From the NCBI GenBank assembly GCA_963921935.1, contig OY998179.1:57518222-57582221 (forward strand): a DNA stretch of 64,000 nucleotides, read 5' to 3'. Position 1 is the first letter of the stretch; each line of letters starts with the position of its first letter. The position numbers and the translations under genes are program-made. The notes below the pieces were generated by a model. That model saw nothing but the letters and a program-made list of their open reading frames with translations. It did no database searches and was not told the origin of the DNA. Below are positions 41,961 through 51,499 of this stretch, in pieces. The DNA comes from Galeruca laticollis. Lineage: Eukaryota > Arthropoda > Insecta > Coleoptera > Chrysomelidae.

Positions 41961-42177
41961 GGTAATGGTAAAATGGTAATGGAAAAATTGATAGTAAAAT
42001 GGTAAATGGTAATGTAATAATTAATGGTATAATGGTAACAAATGATTATGGTAAATTGTCCCGCAAGTAAAAGGTAAATTATCATTAAGCGAACAAAAAA
42101 TTATGGTACAATTGATGGTATAAGAGTAGAACTATATGGTTTTCTATTTAAATTTGGGACCTTGGAGAAGAGAAACA

Positions 42178-42411
42178 ATGGGAGGTTCATCAACCAAACA
42201 AGAGGCAAAAGAAACAGGAATTGTCAACAACACTTTCATGGTACAGCAAGATAATGTTGCGATGCACATCATGGTACTATTATACATTATAACTATAGCT
42301 TTCATCTTAAAATTTGTTTGGTCATTATGTAAAACGCACCGTAGAGCGTTGAAAAGGGATATCAACGGAAGCAATGCAGTAAAGCAGGCAACAGGAACTC
42401 TCACCGTGTAA
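42178..42411 (+). CDS. Small membrane protein with N-myristoylation-type start
   Basis: 77 residues from MGGSSTKQEAKETGIVN. Gly2 with Ser at positions 5-6 fits an N-myristoylation signal. A hydrophobic segment (about residues 30-52: VAMHIMVLLYIITIAFILKF) is followed by a basic tail with CKTHRRALKRD. It lies between the primer site and gag. I recall short myristoyl-plus-membrane ORFs in this position in arthropod Gypsy-type elements, of unknown role. The frame is open further upstream, but ATG at 42178 gives the lipidation motif. It is intact. Confidence 0.65.
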   Translation: MGGSSTKQEAKETGIVNNTFMVQQDNVAMHIMVLLYIITIAFILKFVWSLCKTHRRALKRDINGSNAVKQATGTLTV

Positions 42412-42483
42412 AAATAATTGTATGCATTCTATTCTTATGAACGAATTTTTTTTAAATGTCAATAACGTGGGAAGATTTTAAAG

Positions 42484-42753
42484 ATGTTACGATTAATTGT
42501 GGAAGAAGTTAATAAACAGGGAAAAAGGGTTTTGAAGAAAGAAACTCCTAAAAATCCTGATATACATATAGAAGTAATTAATAGCATAGTAGGTCTTTAT
42601 AATAATTTTGCTAAGTTAATAGCCAAGAATTGGAAAAATTTAAGTTCAGTACAATAGGAGACTTGTAAAAATTATTCAAGTAGGATTAAGGATAAAGCTG
42701 ATAGGGCATTTCAAGCGTTAAATTGTATTATCAACATACCTACCTCTATTTGA
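42484..42753 (+). pseudogene. Second small pre-gag ORF, one in-frame stop
   Basis: MLRLIVEEVNKQGKRVLKKE then VINSIVGLYNNFAKLIAKNW KNLSS-type helices, a TAG at 42655-42657, then SSRIKDKADRAFQALNCI, ending at 42753. It would be an 89-residue alpha-helical protein. Codon-level continuity across the TAG suggests a recently disrupted ORF (or a leaky stop). Its position between the membrane ORF and gag suggests a Gag-related N-terminal module. Function unknown. Confidence 0.5.
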
Positions 42754-42799
42754 GAAAATCGACACAGTTGTATTACAAGCAATAAGCAAACAAGTGAAC

Positions 42800-43353
42800 A
42801 TGGCGACAAGTATGAACGATTTTTTTAATTTTACGAGCAAAGTTTTACCGAACGAGTTCAACGGCGAAGCAACCAAATTACAGTCATTTTTAGACTCATT
42901 AGATTTATTACAAATAAACGCGACTGCTAATGAGGAAAATGCTATTCTACTAATAAAAACGAGACTAACAGGAAAAGCTAGAAGCTTAATCACAACGGAA
43001 AACTCCATTGCAGACATCAAGAGTAAACTTAAAACGGGGATAAGAGGAGACAATCCAAGCCTTCTCTTAGCGAAGCTTGGTAAAGTAAGGCAAAATGGAA
43101 AGGATGTGACACAGTATGCAACAGAAATAGAGAAACTGGCGGAAAGATTACAGGCAGCATACATATCGGAAGCCTGAACGGCTAGCTGAAAAATATACGA
43201 AGGAAGCAACAATTAAGGCAGTAACTATGAATGCCGCAACGGATGCAACCAAAACAATAATTGCAGCGGGAAGTTTTGAAACTACACAATAGGTACTATC
43301 AAAATTGGTTTCAGTAGAAGGTATAGTAGGACAACAACAAGTCTTACATATGA
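42800..43353 (+). pseudogene. Gypsy-D gag capsid region
   Basis: ATG at 42800: MATSMNDFFNFTSKVLPNEF, LQSFLDSLDLLQINATANEE, LLIKTRLTGKARSLITTENS, KRQ-poor core, then YATEIEKLAERLQAAYISE. After a frameshift at 43177 it continues as KEATIKAVTMNAATDATKTI and AAGSFETTQ, a stop, and LSKLVSVEGIV. It is a typical Gypsy gag without a CCHC knuckle. The nucleocapsid tail continues in the next ORF. Confidence 0.85.
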
Positions 43354-44262
43354 AATATAACAGGAATTTCTTCAGGAAATCAAACTTTGACTAGGAATAA
43401 TCACCGGAGAGGAAACAACAGAGGATTTTATAATAGTAATCATTCAAGAGGAACATTTCGACAGTATAATCAAGGAAACAACTACGGCAGTTACGAAAAT
43501 TTTAATAAATATAGGATATACAATAATAATGGAAATTACAATAATCGAGTCAACAATAATGTGAGAATATGCAAGATAGAAGATAAAATTGAGGAAATGA
43601 GTAGACAAATAGCACAATTAAAGAAGGAAAACTACGATTTAAGGATGGAAAATATGGAACTAAAGGAAAAAACAGTATTTTTGCGAGGAAACATGACACA
43701 GACACAGAAAAATTTTAGAGAGAAGAATTTAATAATACATGGTATAGAAGAAGAAAACGAAGAAAATGAGGAACAACTAGAAAATAAGTTGGAAGATGTA
43801 ATGAACAAGGTTAATAACACAGTAGATGTTAAATCAGATATTTTGAAATGTAAAAGATTAGGAAACAAAATCAGTAACAAAAATAGACCAGTACTAATAA
43901 TGATGAAAGATGTGAATAAGAAAGTAGAGACTTTGAACGGAACGAATACACTAAGAGGAACAAAGATATACATTGATGAAGATTACTCAAAAGATATATT
44001 GCAACAGAGAAAACAACTAATAAGATACATGAAGCAGGCGAGAGAAAGTGGAGCTAAAGCTAAAATAATTGATAATACATTAATGATTAATGACAACGTG
44101 TACAGTTTAAAAGAATTAGAAGAAAGGAAGAATCAGTTTGAAATACATACAGGATGGAACAAATCCACATATAAGGAAAATAACGAAACTAATCCGAAAA
44201 TTTTGGATAAAATTATCAGCGATAAAAGTTTTAATCAATTAAGAGGTAAATACATTGTCTAG
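43354..44262 (+). CDS. Chimeric ORF: gag RG/Asn-rich tail fused to LINE ORF1p-like protein
   Basis: 303 open codons without an early ATG. Residues about 12-75 are the gag nucleocapsid tail (NNHRRGNNRGFYNSNHSRGT ... NYNNRVNNNVR). They are followed by a coiled coil (IEDKIEEMSRQIAQLKKENY) and a LINE ORF1p-type RNA-binding region: NFREKNLIIHGIEEENEENE, LKCKRLGNKISNKNRPVLIM and GTKIYIDEDYSKDILQQRKQ, ending NDNVYSLKELEE. Parent LINE type: compare LINE-D ORF1 at 58527-59160. Protease and RT would normally lie here. The junction is in frame and free of stops. Confidence 0.72.
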   Translation, partial: NITGISSGNQTLTRNNHRRGNNRGFYNSNHSRGTFRQYNQGNNYGSYENFNKYRIYNNNGNYNNRVNNNVRICKIEDKIEEMSRQIAQLKKENYDLRMENMELKEKTVFLRGNMTQTQKNFREKNLIIHGIEEENEENEEQLENKLEDVMNKVNNTVDVKSDILKCKRLGNKISNKNRPVLIMMKDVNKKVETLNGTNTLRGTKIYIDEDYSKDILQQRKQLIRYMKQARESGAKAKIIDNTLMINDNVYSLKELEERKNQFEIHTGWNKSTYKENNETNPKILDKIISDKSFNQLRGKYIV

Positions 44263-44276
44263 GAAAAATTTGAAAT

Positions 44277-44423
44277 TTGATCGATTTGGAAGAATATGAT
44301 TTCGAAATACAGTATGTTAAAGGTATAGCGAACTACGCGGATAGCATATCGAGAATATCCATAGAAGAACTTAAGGATTTATACATAAATAATTCACATG
44401 TCTTGGCAATCACAAGAGCGTAA
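44277..44423 (+). pseudogene. Gypsy-D RNase H C-terminal remnant
   Basis: LIDLEEYDFEIQYVKGIANY then ADSISRISIEELK: the end of RNase H and start of the connection (consensus Y-D-F-x-I-x-Y-x-x-G-x-x-N-x-x-A-D-x-L-S-R). It shows that pol once preceded integrase and that the missing part is an internal deletion/replacement. Confidence 0.82.
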
Positions 44424-44699
44424 ACGCAAAAAGAAAAAGTACAAACAGAAAAGAATCAAAGGAATAAAGTAGAAACAAAGGAAGTAAGAATACAAAAACC
44501 TGCAGTAATAAAAGTTTCAAATAACCTTGAGGCACATAAATTACCAATTTTACACTTTGAAAATAACCGTATCTCACTTAGGATGAGCATCTGGATCAAA
44601 AATAAATTGAAATTTAGTGAAGCCTTAAATACCGGTTTACACAACTTCGACCTAGGACGAACGTTGGAAAAGCTTGAAGAGCTATAGGTAAGAAATTAA

Positions 44700-45884
44700 G
44701 TAAAAAGAATAAAAATATATACAAATGATGATATATTTAAAAAGTGCACAGTAGAAGAATTTATAGAAGTAGGAAATCAAAGGTTAAAAAGTATTCAAGT
44801 ATGTATATGCGAAGTACCAAAAACGGTACAGCAGAAAGAAGAGATCCAAAAGATCTTAGAAAGATACCACAATGATCCAATGTTTGGGGGATATGTAGGA
44901 AATAATAGATTATTAAAGAAACTAAGAGCGAATTTCAAGTGGAAAAACATGGACAAAGACGTAAGAAAGTATGTAAAGAATTGTCATAAATGTCAAGTGA
45001 ATAAAGCAAAGCCTAATCACAAAGAAAAATTTGTCGTCACAGATACATCTATAAAACCGTTTGATATTATTTACATAGACACAATAGGTCCGTTTGTAGA
45101 AAGTAACAACGGAAATCGTTATTGCATTACAATATTATGCGAATTAACTAAATACGCAGTTATGATACCGGTTCAGAATAAAGAAGCACACACAATAGCA
45201 AAAGCAATATTCGACAATTTTATACTGAATTACGGATTGATGAATGAGATAAGAACAGATCAAGGGACGGAATATAAGAACGAAATAATGAAGAATTTAG
45301 CGGAACTATTAAATATAAAACATAATTTTTCAACAGCGTACCATCATGAAGCAATAGGCAGTTGTGAAAGATTACATAGGACATTTAACGAATATATAAG
45401 AAATTTTATCAAAGATTCTAGGGATAACTGGTGTGAGTTTGTAAGAATGTTCGCATATTGTTATAATATAACGCCAAACACGTATCACGGATATACTCCT
45501 TTTGAGTTATTATACGGGAGAAAACCCAATTTGCCAGAATTTTTAGATGTAAAAATTGAACCGTGTTACAATTTTGAGAGATATGATAAAGAACTAAAGT
45601 ACAAATTACAATACGCTAATGAAAGGGCCAGACAGTTTTTAATAAATAATAAATTAAGTAGAGTTAATAATAGTGAAAATGATTCTTCTCCCGTAGATTT
45701 TAAAATAGGGGAGTTGAGTATTTTAAAAAATGAAGGGAGAAATAAATTTGATCCACATTATATAGGTCCGTTTAAAATAACGGGAATAAAAGGGGTAAAT
45801 TGCGAGATTACATCTCCAGACAAAAAACAACAAATTGTTCATAAGAATCGTATGTTTATATACAAAGAACGGAAACATTTGTAA
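44700..45884 (+). CDS. Gypsy-D integrase
   Basis: 395 codons open. Zinc-binding region with ILERYHNDPMFGGYVGNNRL (second His of H-H-C-C reads Tyr) and CHKCQVNKAKP. The catalytic core keeps D-D-E: IIYIDTIGPFVESNNGNRYC, EIRTDQGTEYKNEI and YHHEAIGSCERLHRTFNEYI. NITPNTYHGYTPFELLYGRK and the C-terminal FKIGELSILKNEGRNKFDPH plus YIGPFKITGIKG follow (GPY/F-like). Apart from the Tyr it looks functional. It inserts cDNA into the genome. Confidence 0.94.
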   Translation, partial: VKRIKIYTNDDIFKKCTVEEFIEVGNQRLKSIQVCICEVPKTVQQKEEIQKILERYHNDPMFGGYVGNNRLLKKLRANFKWKNMDKDVRKYVKNCHKCQVNKAKPNHKEKFVVTDTSIKPFDIIYIDTIGPFVESNNGNRYCITILCELTKYAVMIPVQNKEAHTIAKAIFDNFILNYGLMNEIRTDQGTEYKNEIMKNLAELLNIKHNFSTAYHHEAIGSCERLHRTFNEYIRNFIKDSRDNWCEFVRMFAYCYNITPNTYHGYTPFELLYGRKPNLPEFLDVKIEPCYNFERYDKELKYKLQYANERARQFLINNKLSRVNNSENDSSPVDFKIGELSILKNEGRNKFDPHYIGPFKITGIKGVNCEITSPDKKQQIVHKNRMFIYKERKHL

Positions 45885-46011
45885 ATAAGTGAAATGTGTT
45901 GATAAACGAACAAGTAGTGTTTAGTAAACAAAGACGAAACAAAAACATTCTTAAAAACAGTTACAGGTATAAGTAATATCGAAAAATTAAAATGATAATT
46001 TTTCTCTTCCA

Positions 46012-46022
46012 AGAGGGGATGA
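46012..46022 (+). promoter_or_regulatory. Polypurine tract of Gypsy-D
   Basis: AAGAGGGGATGA lies directly before the 3' LTR TGTAGTGATCC, where second-strand synthesis would start. Confidence 0.8.
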
Positions 46023-46466
46023 TGTAGTGATCCCTAAAGGACAGCAATGGCAAAAGAACATTAACTTAGAAATAATATTTAAATTTAGGTTAATATTAAT
46101 TATAGTATTTAGGGAGCATTGATCGGCCACGGTCAATGTCAGTTATCAGTGGAAGCACGTTCGTGTTTATATACAAACATGTACAACTTATAGACGGAGG
46201 TCAGAAATGTAGAAAATCATATCTATATTTCCTATAAATTAAGAGTTAACGAACCAGGATAGGAGAGTTGTTATTAATACTTTGAATAAGACGATTGGTT
46301 TTATATTTGTGTATTTTTAATGTATTAAACGTCATCCCAGTGATATTTACAGAAGTGATGTTGTTTATTTTATTCCCGCATACAGGTTGCTAGGTTTCCT
46401 CCAAGATATAATGCCTTTATGGTAAGCGTCGAGTATACGAGGGGCCCTTACTAAGTAACCACCACA
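46023..46466 (+). repeat. Gypsy-D 3' LTR
   Basis: 444 bp, homologous to 41330-41780 over its whole length. Followed by AGGT. Confidence 0.96.
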
Positions 46467-46470
46467 AGGT

Positions 46471-47285
46471 ACCACAAGGTGGTGCTCTGAATTTATCGAG
46501 AAAATCTAAAGCACGCAACGTTTCTCAAATAAAGCTCTCGACGTAGGAGATACGATGAACAATTTCCTCTTCATGTAACTCCTCTATATCCTATCTTGTA
46601 TTGAATCAAATTTTTCAAATGCTTTGGTTAATCTGAAAAATTGAGATGTCTCCATAATATTTATAACTATAGGACGCCTCTCGATGTTGATCTGGGCTTT
46701 GGTTAGTTTACTTGGTTATACGTTCTTTTATCCATCAATTAGTCATAAAGTTGCCACCCTTCAGTTTAATATTAATTAGAACAGAAAATAGATGGCTTTT
46801 TTTAGTGTCTCTAACACGTCCCCTTCTATACATTTGTCAACATTTGCATCATCACCATGTAACATAGGCGATTCTTGGATATGAATTAATAAGCGACTGT
46901 TTGAATGATTCATCCATTGACAATGATAGAATCGTTATCTCTGATTAAAAAACGTAATCTGCATTTAATATATTTATTGGGATTACTGGAAGTGCTTATA
47001 GTAACCTCTAATTATTATAAATTCAATTTTCGTCACTTCGTAATACTATATCATTAATTGTTTTCATTCTCTTCGAAAATACTGCTTTTATTTGAATTGA
47101 TTTATGCAATCATTGTATCATTCATTGAAGTAATTACTAAATTTCTCTAAGTAGTTCGATACAAAGATGTCTAAAACATTACATTGCCATATGCCAATGA
47201 ATACCTCCAGAGACGTCCATCCAACTCCGCGAACTATTATTCCGAAATTGTTCATTATACCGCGAAGAAATAGAGCAAATGCAAT
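46471..47285. other. No gene recognised; probable upstream part of the old retroelement
   Basis: Before insertion of Gypsy-D, 46471-46510 was contiguous with 41325. The minus frame reads INSEHHLVVP into the pol tail and then meets a stop. The remaining sequence is non-coding. Confidence 0.45.
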
Positions 47286-47289
47286 GTAA

Positions 47290-48250
47290 AAAAAAGAATG
47301 AATGGTTGAACGAGAAGATAGAAGACATATATATTTAAAAATCAAGAAAGCACTTCGTAAACTTGATATATGGTTCATTCATCAATGTCTTAAAGAAAAT
47401 GTAGTTCCCACTTTTGCTAAGTTCCCAATGACTTACGAATCCAATTACAGAAACGGTTGATGAGGAAGCACATTTGTCAACATTATGCAAAACTTAATAG
47501 TATAGACATTCAACTAAATATTTTGTACGACCATCTCGCACGGACTCTTCCGTATGCTGACCTTCAGTCAATCTTGAACGACATCGAGGATGAGGTGAAT
47601 TCTTTGAAGTTCTTCAAATTTAATACTTTAAAATCTAAGTTGAAGCGATTGGTCGGGAGATTTCAGAGCCGGACCTATGGGGTTGATCGGTCTACAATGT
47701 TTACAGATTTTACTTTTCACGAGAGAGTTAAGAATCTGTTGGATTGCTTCTTGTCGGAGGGGGAGCTGGGGTTTCTCGGTCAGGGCTTGAAATTTTCACT
47801 TAAACCGAATATAAATAAAAATTCACTTGAACTCTATTCGGTGGAGGTTGATACATTGATTGAAAGTTATTTCATACAGACGAACAAAATATAAGATTAA
47901 GAAACTTATGTTTAACAGTTTTTCAAAAACATTTTAGGGATTCTAGAATTTTTAATAGATACAAATACAATAATAGTACATCAAGTCAACAATATCTTAT
48001 TTTAAAATCACTTATGGCTAAAATCAAGTCGCACGATCTCATTATCACCAAATCTGATAAAGGGAATTGCTTAGTTATTATGAAAAAGGTCAATTACATA
48101 CTTAAAGTTGAAGAATTTTTAAATAACAACAGTTTCGAAATTCTTAGTAGAAATCCAATGCCAGCATTTAATGCTGAGCTGAGAACCGCTTTAAAGGATC
48201 GTTCATTATTGTTCGATAAAAAAAACATTAAATTAAATTCACAAAAATGA
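47290..48250 (+). pseudogene. PLE-5 N-terminal region
   Basis: Frameshifted pieces: IKKALRKLDIWFIHQCLKEN, then NILYDHLARTLPYADLQSIL and LKRLVGRFQSRTYGVDRSTM, ending LIITKSDKGNCLVIMKKVNY. The last phrase (D-K-G-N) is the conserved segment before RT in PLEs. At least two frameshifts (near 47460 and 47895). Confidence 0.82.
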
Positions 48251-48257
48251 AATACCA

Positions 48258-49374
48258 ATGAGACCAGTTGTCAGTTTTACAAATATTCCAGCGGAACACT
48301 TAGCTAAATTTTTGAACAATATTTTGAATAGGTTGTTACAATTTAAATGTACTTATACAGTCAAAAATTCAATAGAATTGGTAAACAATATTTCAAGGTT
48401 ATTACTCCCCAACAATTTTTTCATGGTTTCCTTTGATGTCAGCAATCTTTTTACAAATGTTCCCAGAGATGAAACAATCCCTATAATTAAAAGAATACTC
48501 ACTCTTAGAAGTGTGGATGTCAGTATTATTGATATAGCCTTGAACCTATTGGAGATTTGTCTTAATCAGGATTTTTTTATTTTCAATAATAAAATTTATA
48601 GACAACCCAAAGGTTTAGCTATGGGTAACCCCCTGTCTCCTCTGTTAGCGGACCTTTTTCTTGATTCTTTGGAAACAATAATTTTAAATAGTAACCATAA
48701 AATAATCAGCTGGTATAGATATGTAGATGATATTTTGGCCTTTGTAGATGGTACATCTGATGATTGTTTCAAGATTTTAGATTTCATTAATGGTTTGCAT
48801 CCCTGCATAAATTTTACAGTCGAATTAGAATTAGATAATCGGATTGACTTTTTAGATTTGACACTTACTAGATTAAACAATAAAATAGACTTAAATATTT
48901 ACAGAAAACCATCAAACTCTAATCAACCTTTTCAACACAAAATGGCCGCCATATATTCCTATGTACATAGGTTGATCAGAATCCCTATGGCGCCCCACAA
49001 TTTTGATAAAGAATTTAACATCTTGAAGCAGATCGCAGTTAACAACGGCTATCCTTCAAATATTATTGAGAACACTATTAAGAAAATAAAACAAAAAGAC
49101 ATCAGACAACTGGCTTATCAAACCGTGGAGGTTAGTGATTTTCGATTTTGCTCAGTCCCATTCATAGGGAAGATTTCATATGAAATAAGCAACATTTTTA
49201 GAAACTGTCAAGATAACATTCGGATTTTTTTTTCATCTCAAAATACCATAAAATCACTTCTTTCTAAGACCAAAGATAAGTTACCCAAACTCAAACAGAG
49301 CGGTATATACAAACTTCAGTGTGATGATTGTGAGGCTGCGTACATTGGTAGAACCATAAGACCTCTTAATATAC
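48258..49374 (+). pseudogene. PLE-5 reverse transcriptase and start of GIY-YIG domain
   Basis: All RT motifs are visible: MRPVVSFTNIPAEHLAKFLN, FFMVSFDVSNLFTNVPRDET, GLAMGNPLSPLLADLFLDSL, ISWYRYVDDILAFVDG (YVDD), RIDFLDLTLTRLNN and HKMAAIYSYVHRLIRIPMAP. The linker and KLKQSGIYKLQCDDCEAAYI (GIY and Cys-x2-Cys) follow. The ORF is open for 372 codons and stops only where Gypsy-C inserted, within G-R-T-I-R-P-L-N. The domain continues at 50676. Confidence 0.95.
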
Positions 49375-49856
49375 TGTAATGTTTTTGTTATTTATTTAAA
49401 CAATAAACGGGTGGGATAAATTTTAAACACACGGTATGGCTACTTACTAATTTATTTAAACACTAACTCACTAACACTTAATTTATATATACTTAACTAA
49501 TCACTCAAATCTAATTTATATGCACACAAACTTGATTATATTAGCACTTTACTGTTCGGTGTATTTCTGTTTATTTCTCGAGATCACTTTATCAACTGAC
49601 TCCTCCGCTGATCGGTCCTTATTTATATTAATGCTTTTCCTACTAGAGAATTCTGGGCTGCGGCTTACACAAAAACAATTGGTTCTGACCTTTTCTAGAT
49701 AACTCTGGTCACCAAAACAATGTTTACATAAGATAGTCGGAAAGTCGTAAACAGTTATTAAAAAAAAACAGTGCGTATCCGCCATAATTTTAACTTTTAT
49801 ACCTGGCTTAGACAGAGTCGGTTTTAGGGACTATACCAGTGTGCTGTTTCGTAACA
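49375..49856 (-). repeat. Gypsy-C LTR, left copy
   Basis: 482 bp, TGTAATG ... CGTAACA. The polypurine tract (minus-strand GGAGGGGGTAA) adjoins it on the inside. Confidence 0.95.
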
Positions 49857-50216
49857 TTACCCCCTCCTACGTACATGCCCTAGTTCGCCACAATTCCAGC
49901 ATCTGATCTTTCTTGGCTTCTTGTCCATTATACTTTTTATTAAACTGACGAACTGGTCAAATCTGTCTTCGTCACCTTCTTCTTGGTGGTCCTAATTTTG
50001 TTATATCCTGAAGCCTTCGTAGCTGCTTCATATTCAAGAGCAGCTGTCAATGTGTCAACTAATGTTTTGGGATGGGCTAAACGAAGCGTCCTCTGCATAT
50101 CGGGGTCACGTAAGCCATCGATAAAGGCATGTATACCCAGACATTCCATCATGTTCTCTGGTGCTGACGGATAAGCAAATCGAACGAGTCGGGCAATATC
50201 CCACTTCTGACACCAA
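49857..50216 (-). pseudogene. Gypsy-C gag fragment
   Basis: Minus strand: MMECLGIHAFIDGLRDPDMQ then RTLRLAHPKTLVDTLTAALE and KASGYNKIRTTKKK. It is the capsid C-terminal region, matching Gypsy-A at 12161-12691. Zinc-knuckle remains lie nearer the left LTR. The right side ends at the primer site (50200-50215). Confidence 0.88.
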
Positions 50217-50671
50217 TGTAATGTTTTTGTTATTTATTTAAACAATAAACGTATGGCTACTTACTAATTTATTTAAACACTAACTCACTTTACACACACT
50301 TAATTTATATATACTTAACTAATCATTCAAATCTAATTTATATGCACACATACTTGATTATATTAGCACTTTACTGTTCGGTGTATTTCTGTTTATTTCC
50401 CGAGATCACTTTATCAACTGACTCCTCCGCTGATCGGTCCTTATTTATATTAATGCCTTTCCTACTAGAGAATTCTGGGCTGCGGCTTACACAAAAATAA
50501 TTGGTTCTGGCCTTTTCTAGATAACTCTGGTCACAAAAACAATGTTTACATAAGATAGTCGGAAAGTCGTAAACAGTTATAAAAAAACAGTGCGTATTCG
50601 CCATAATTTTAACTTTTATATCTGGCTTAGACAGAGTCAGTTTTAGGGACTATACCAGTGTGCTGGTAACA
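50217..50671 (-). repeat. Gypsy-C LTR, right copy
   Basis: 455 bp. It differs from the left copy by small deletions, for example loss of GGGTGGGATAAATTTTAAACACACGG near its start and of TTTC before the end (GCTGGTAACA instead of GCTGTTTCGTAACA). Confidence 0.95.
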
Positions 50672-50675
50672 ATAC

Positions 50676-50935
50676 GTATCAACGAACATTTAAATAGGAC
50701 AGAACAATCTGGCTTTGGTCATCACCTCACATTTAATAATCATAGTTTCTCACCCGGTGATGATAGCAGAATTTTGCACAAATGTTTTTCACGGAATTTC
50801 CACAAACTTAACCTTCTGGAAGATCTAGAGATATACAGAGAGTGCAGAAAGAACGATTATTGTATCAACACTCAGATTAATATTAATTCAACTTTTACAC
50901 CTCTTTTCAAGTTGTTCGCGGCGTGCCTTCTGGAT
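50676..50935 (+). pseudogene. PLE-5 GIY-YIG domain, second half
   Basis: TIRINEHLNRTEQSGFGHHL then TFNNHSFSPGDDSRILHKCF, NLLEDLEIYRECRKNDYCIN and FTPLFKLFAACLLD. It aligns with PLE-3 20180-20560 and completes the nuclease begun at 49300-49374. The normal stop at 50936-50938 ends the polyprotein. Confidence 0.92.
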
Positions 50936-51375
50936 TAGTCCGTGTGATTTGTTTCGTATAATTTGTATCCGTGTTTTTGTAATGAGCTCAATTTTAAATT
51001 GTATCAGCCAATTTAATTTTAATTTAATTTTATTAACTTTCACTCAGTAATTTCCAATATATATGTGAACTGTGTAACTTTAGACACTAGCATTTTTCAT
51101 AATAATAATAATCCACGTTTTAGGATCGGGTTTTTGAGTCAACAAAAATGTTACTTTTTCTTTTATTTATTTCAACAACTTGATTAAAAATTCCATTAGT
51201 TGGTCGACATGGTTTGTGTAGTGTCGTTTTTAATTTGATATATGCGTAAATGTTTGTAATTTGTTGTTTGTTTACTATTTTAATACGTCTCTGGACCGAT
51301 TGACGAAGTAAGTTACATTTACTGTTATGTTAGATTGATAGGACAGTAGTTTGTAGTGTATATAATTTATTTTAG

Positions 51376-51412
51376 AGCCCTGATGATGACGTAATGTCGA
51401 AAGCGCTTGGCT
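51376..51412 (+). ncRNA. Hammerhead-ribozyme-like motif at the PLE-5 3' end
   Basis: AGCC (stem I) - CUGAUGA (core) - U - GAC GUAAU GUC (stem II) - GAAA - GCGCUU - GGCU (stem I). The CUGAUGA and GAAA boxes are exact, stem I pairs over 4 bp, and the minimal stem III would end in CUU, an allowed NUH cleavage site. The one departure is an unpaired U between CUGAUGA and stem II. Hammerheads are known in PLE terminal repeats. Activity is not shown. Confidence 0.6.
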
Positions 51413-51499
51413 GAATTTAATAAAAAAAATATTACACACGTCTTTACAAATTCATTTATCCTTGTTAAAATATATATTTGACGCAGTTCAAGAGTGATA

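Larger units (their letters stand above)
41330..46466 (+). mobile_element. Gypsy-D, LTR retrotransposon with both LTRs
   Basis: LTRs 41330-41780 and 46023-46466, 4-bp target duplication AGGT (41326-41329 and 46467-46470), primer-site repeats, two small ORFs, gag, a gag/LINE-ORF1 chimera, a remnant of RNase H, integrase and a polypurine tract. Protease and RT are absent. The integrase and gag style fit the Gypsy lineage of Drosophila 17.6/297-type elements. Confidence 0.95.
49375..50671 (-). mobile_element. Gypsy-C, deleted LTR retrotransposon nested in PLE-5
   Basis: LTRs 49375-49856 and 50217-50671 with target duplication ATAC (49371-49374 and 50672-50675). The 360-bp interior retains only the polypurine tract, part of gag and the tRNA-Leu primer site. 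Same family as Gypsy-A and -B. Because the insertion site is intact, it shows PLE-5 is older. Confidence 0.96.
47290..51425 (+). mobile_element. Penelope-like element PLE-5, the most complete PLE
   Basis: Plus-strand PLE with N-terminal region, complete RT, GIY-YIG endonuclease (split by Gypsy-C) and a 3' region ending in a hammerhead-like motif at 51376-51412. After removing Gypsy-C and one ATAC copy the endonuclease frame continues. A 5' terminal repeat could not be identified. Confidence 0.92.

Noticed and set aside
42144..43973. Minus-strand ORFs opposite the Gypsy-D membrane ORF, gag and chimeric ORF
   Set aside because: Antisense shadows; the plus-strand frames carry the recognisable domains.
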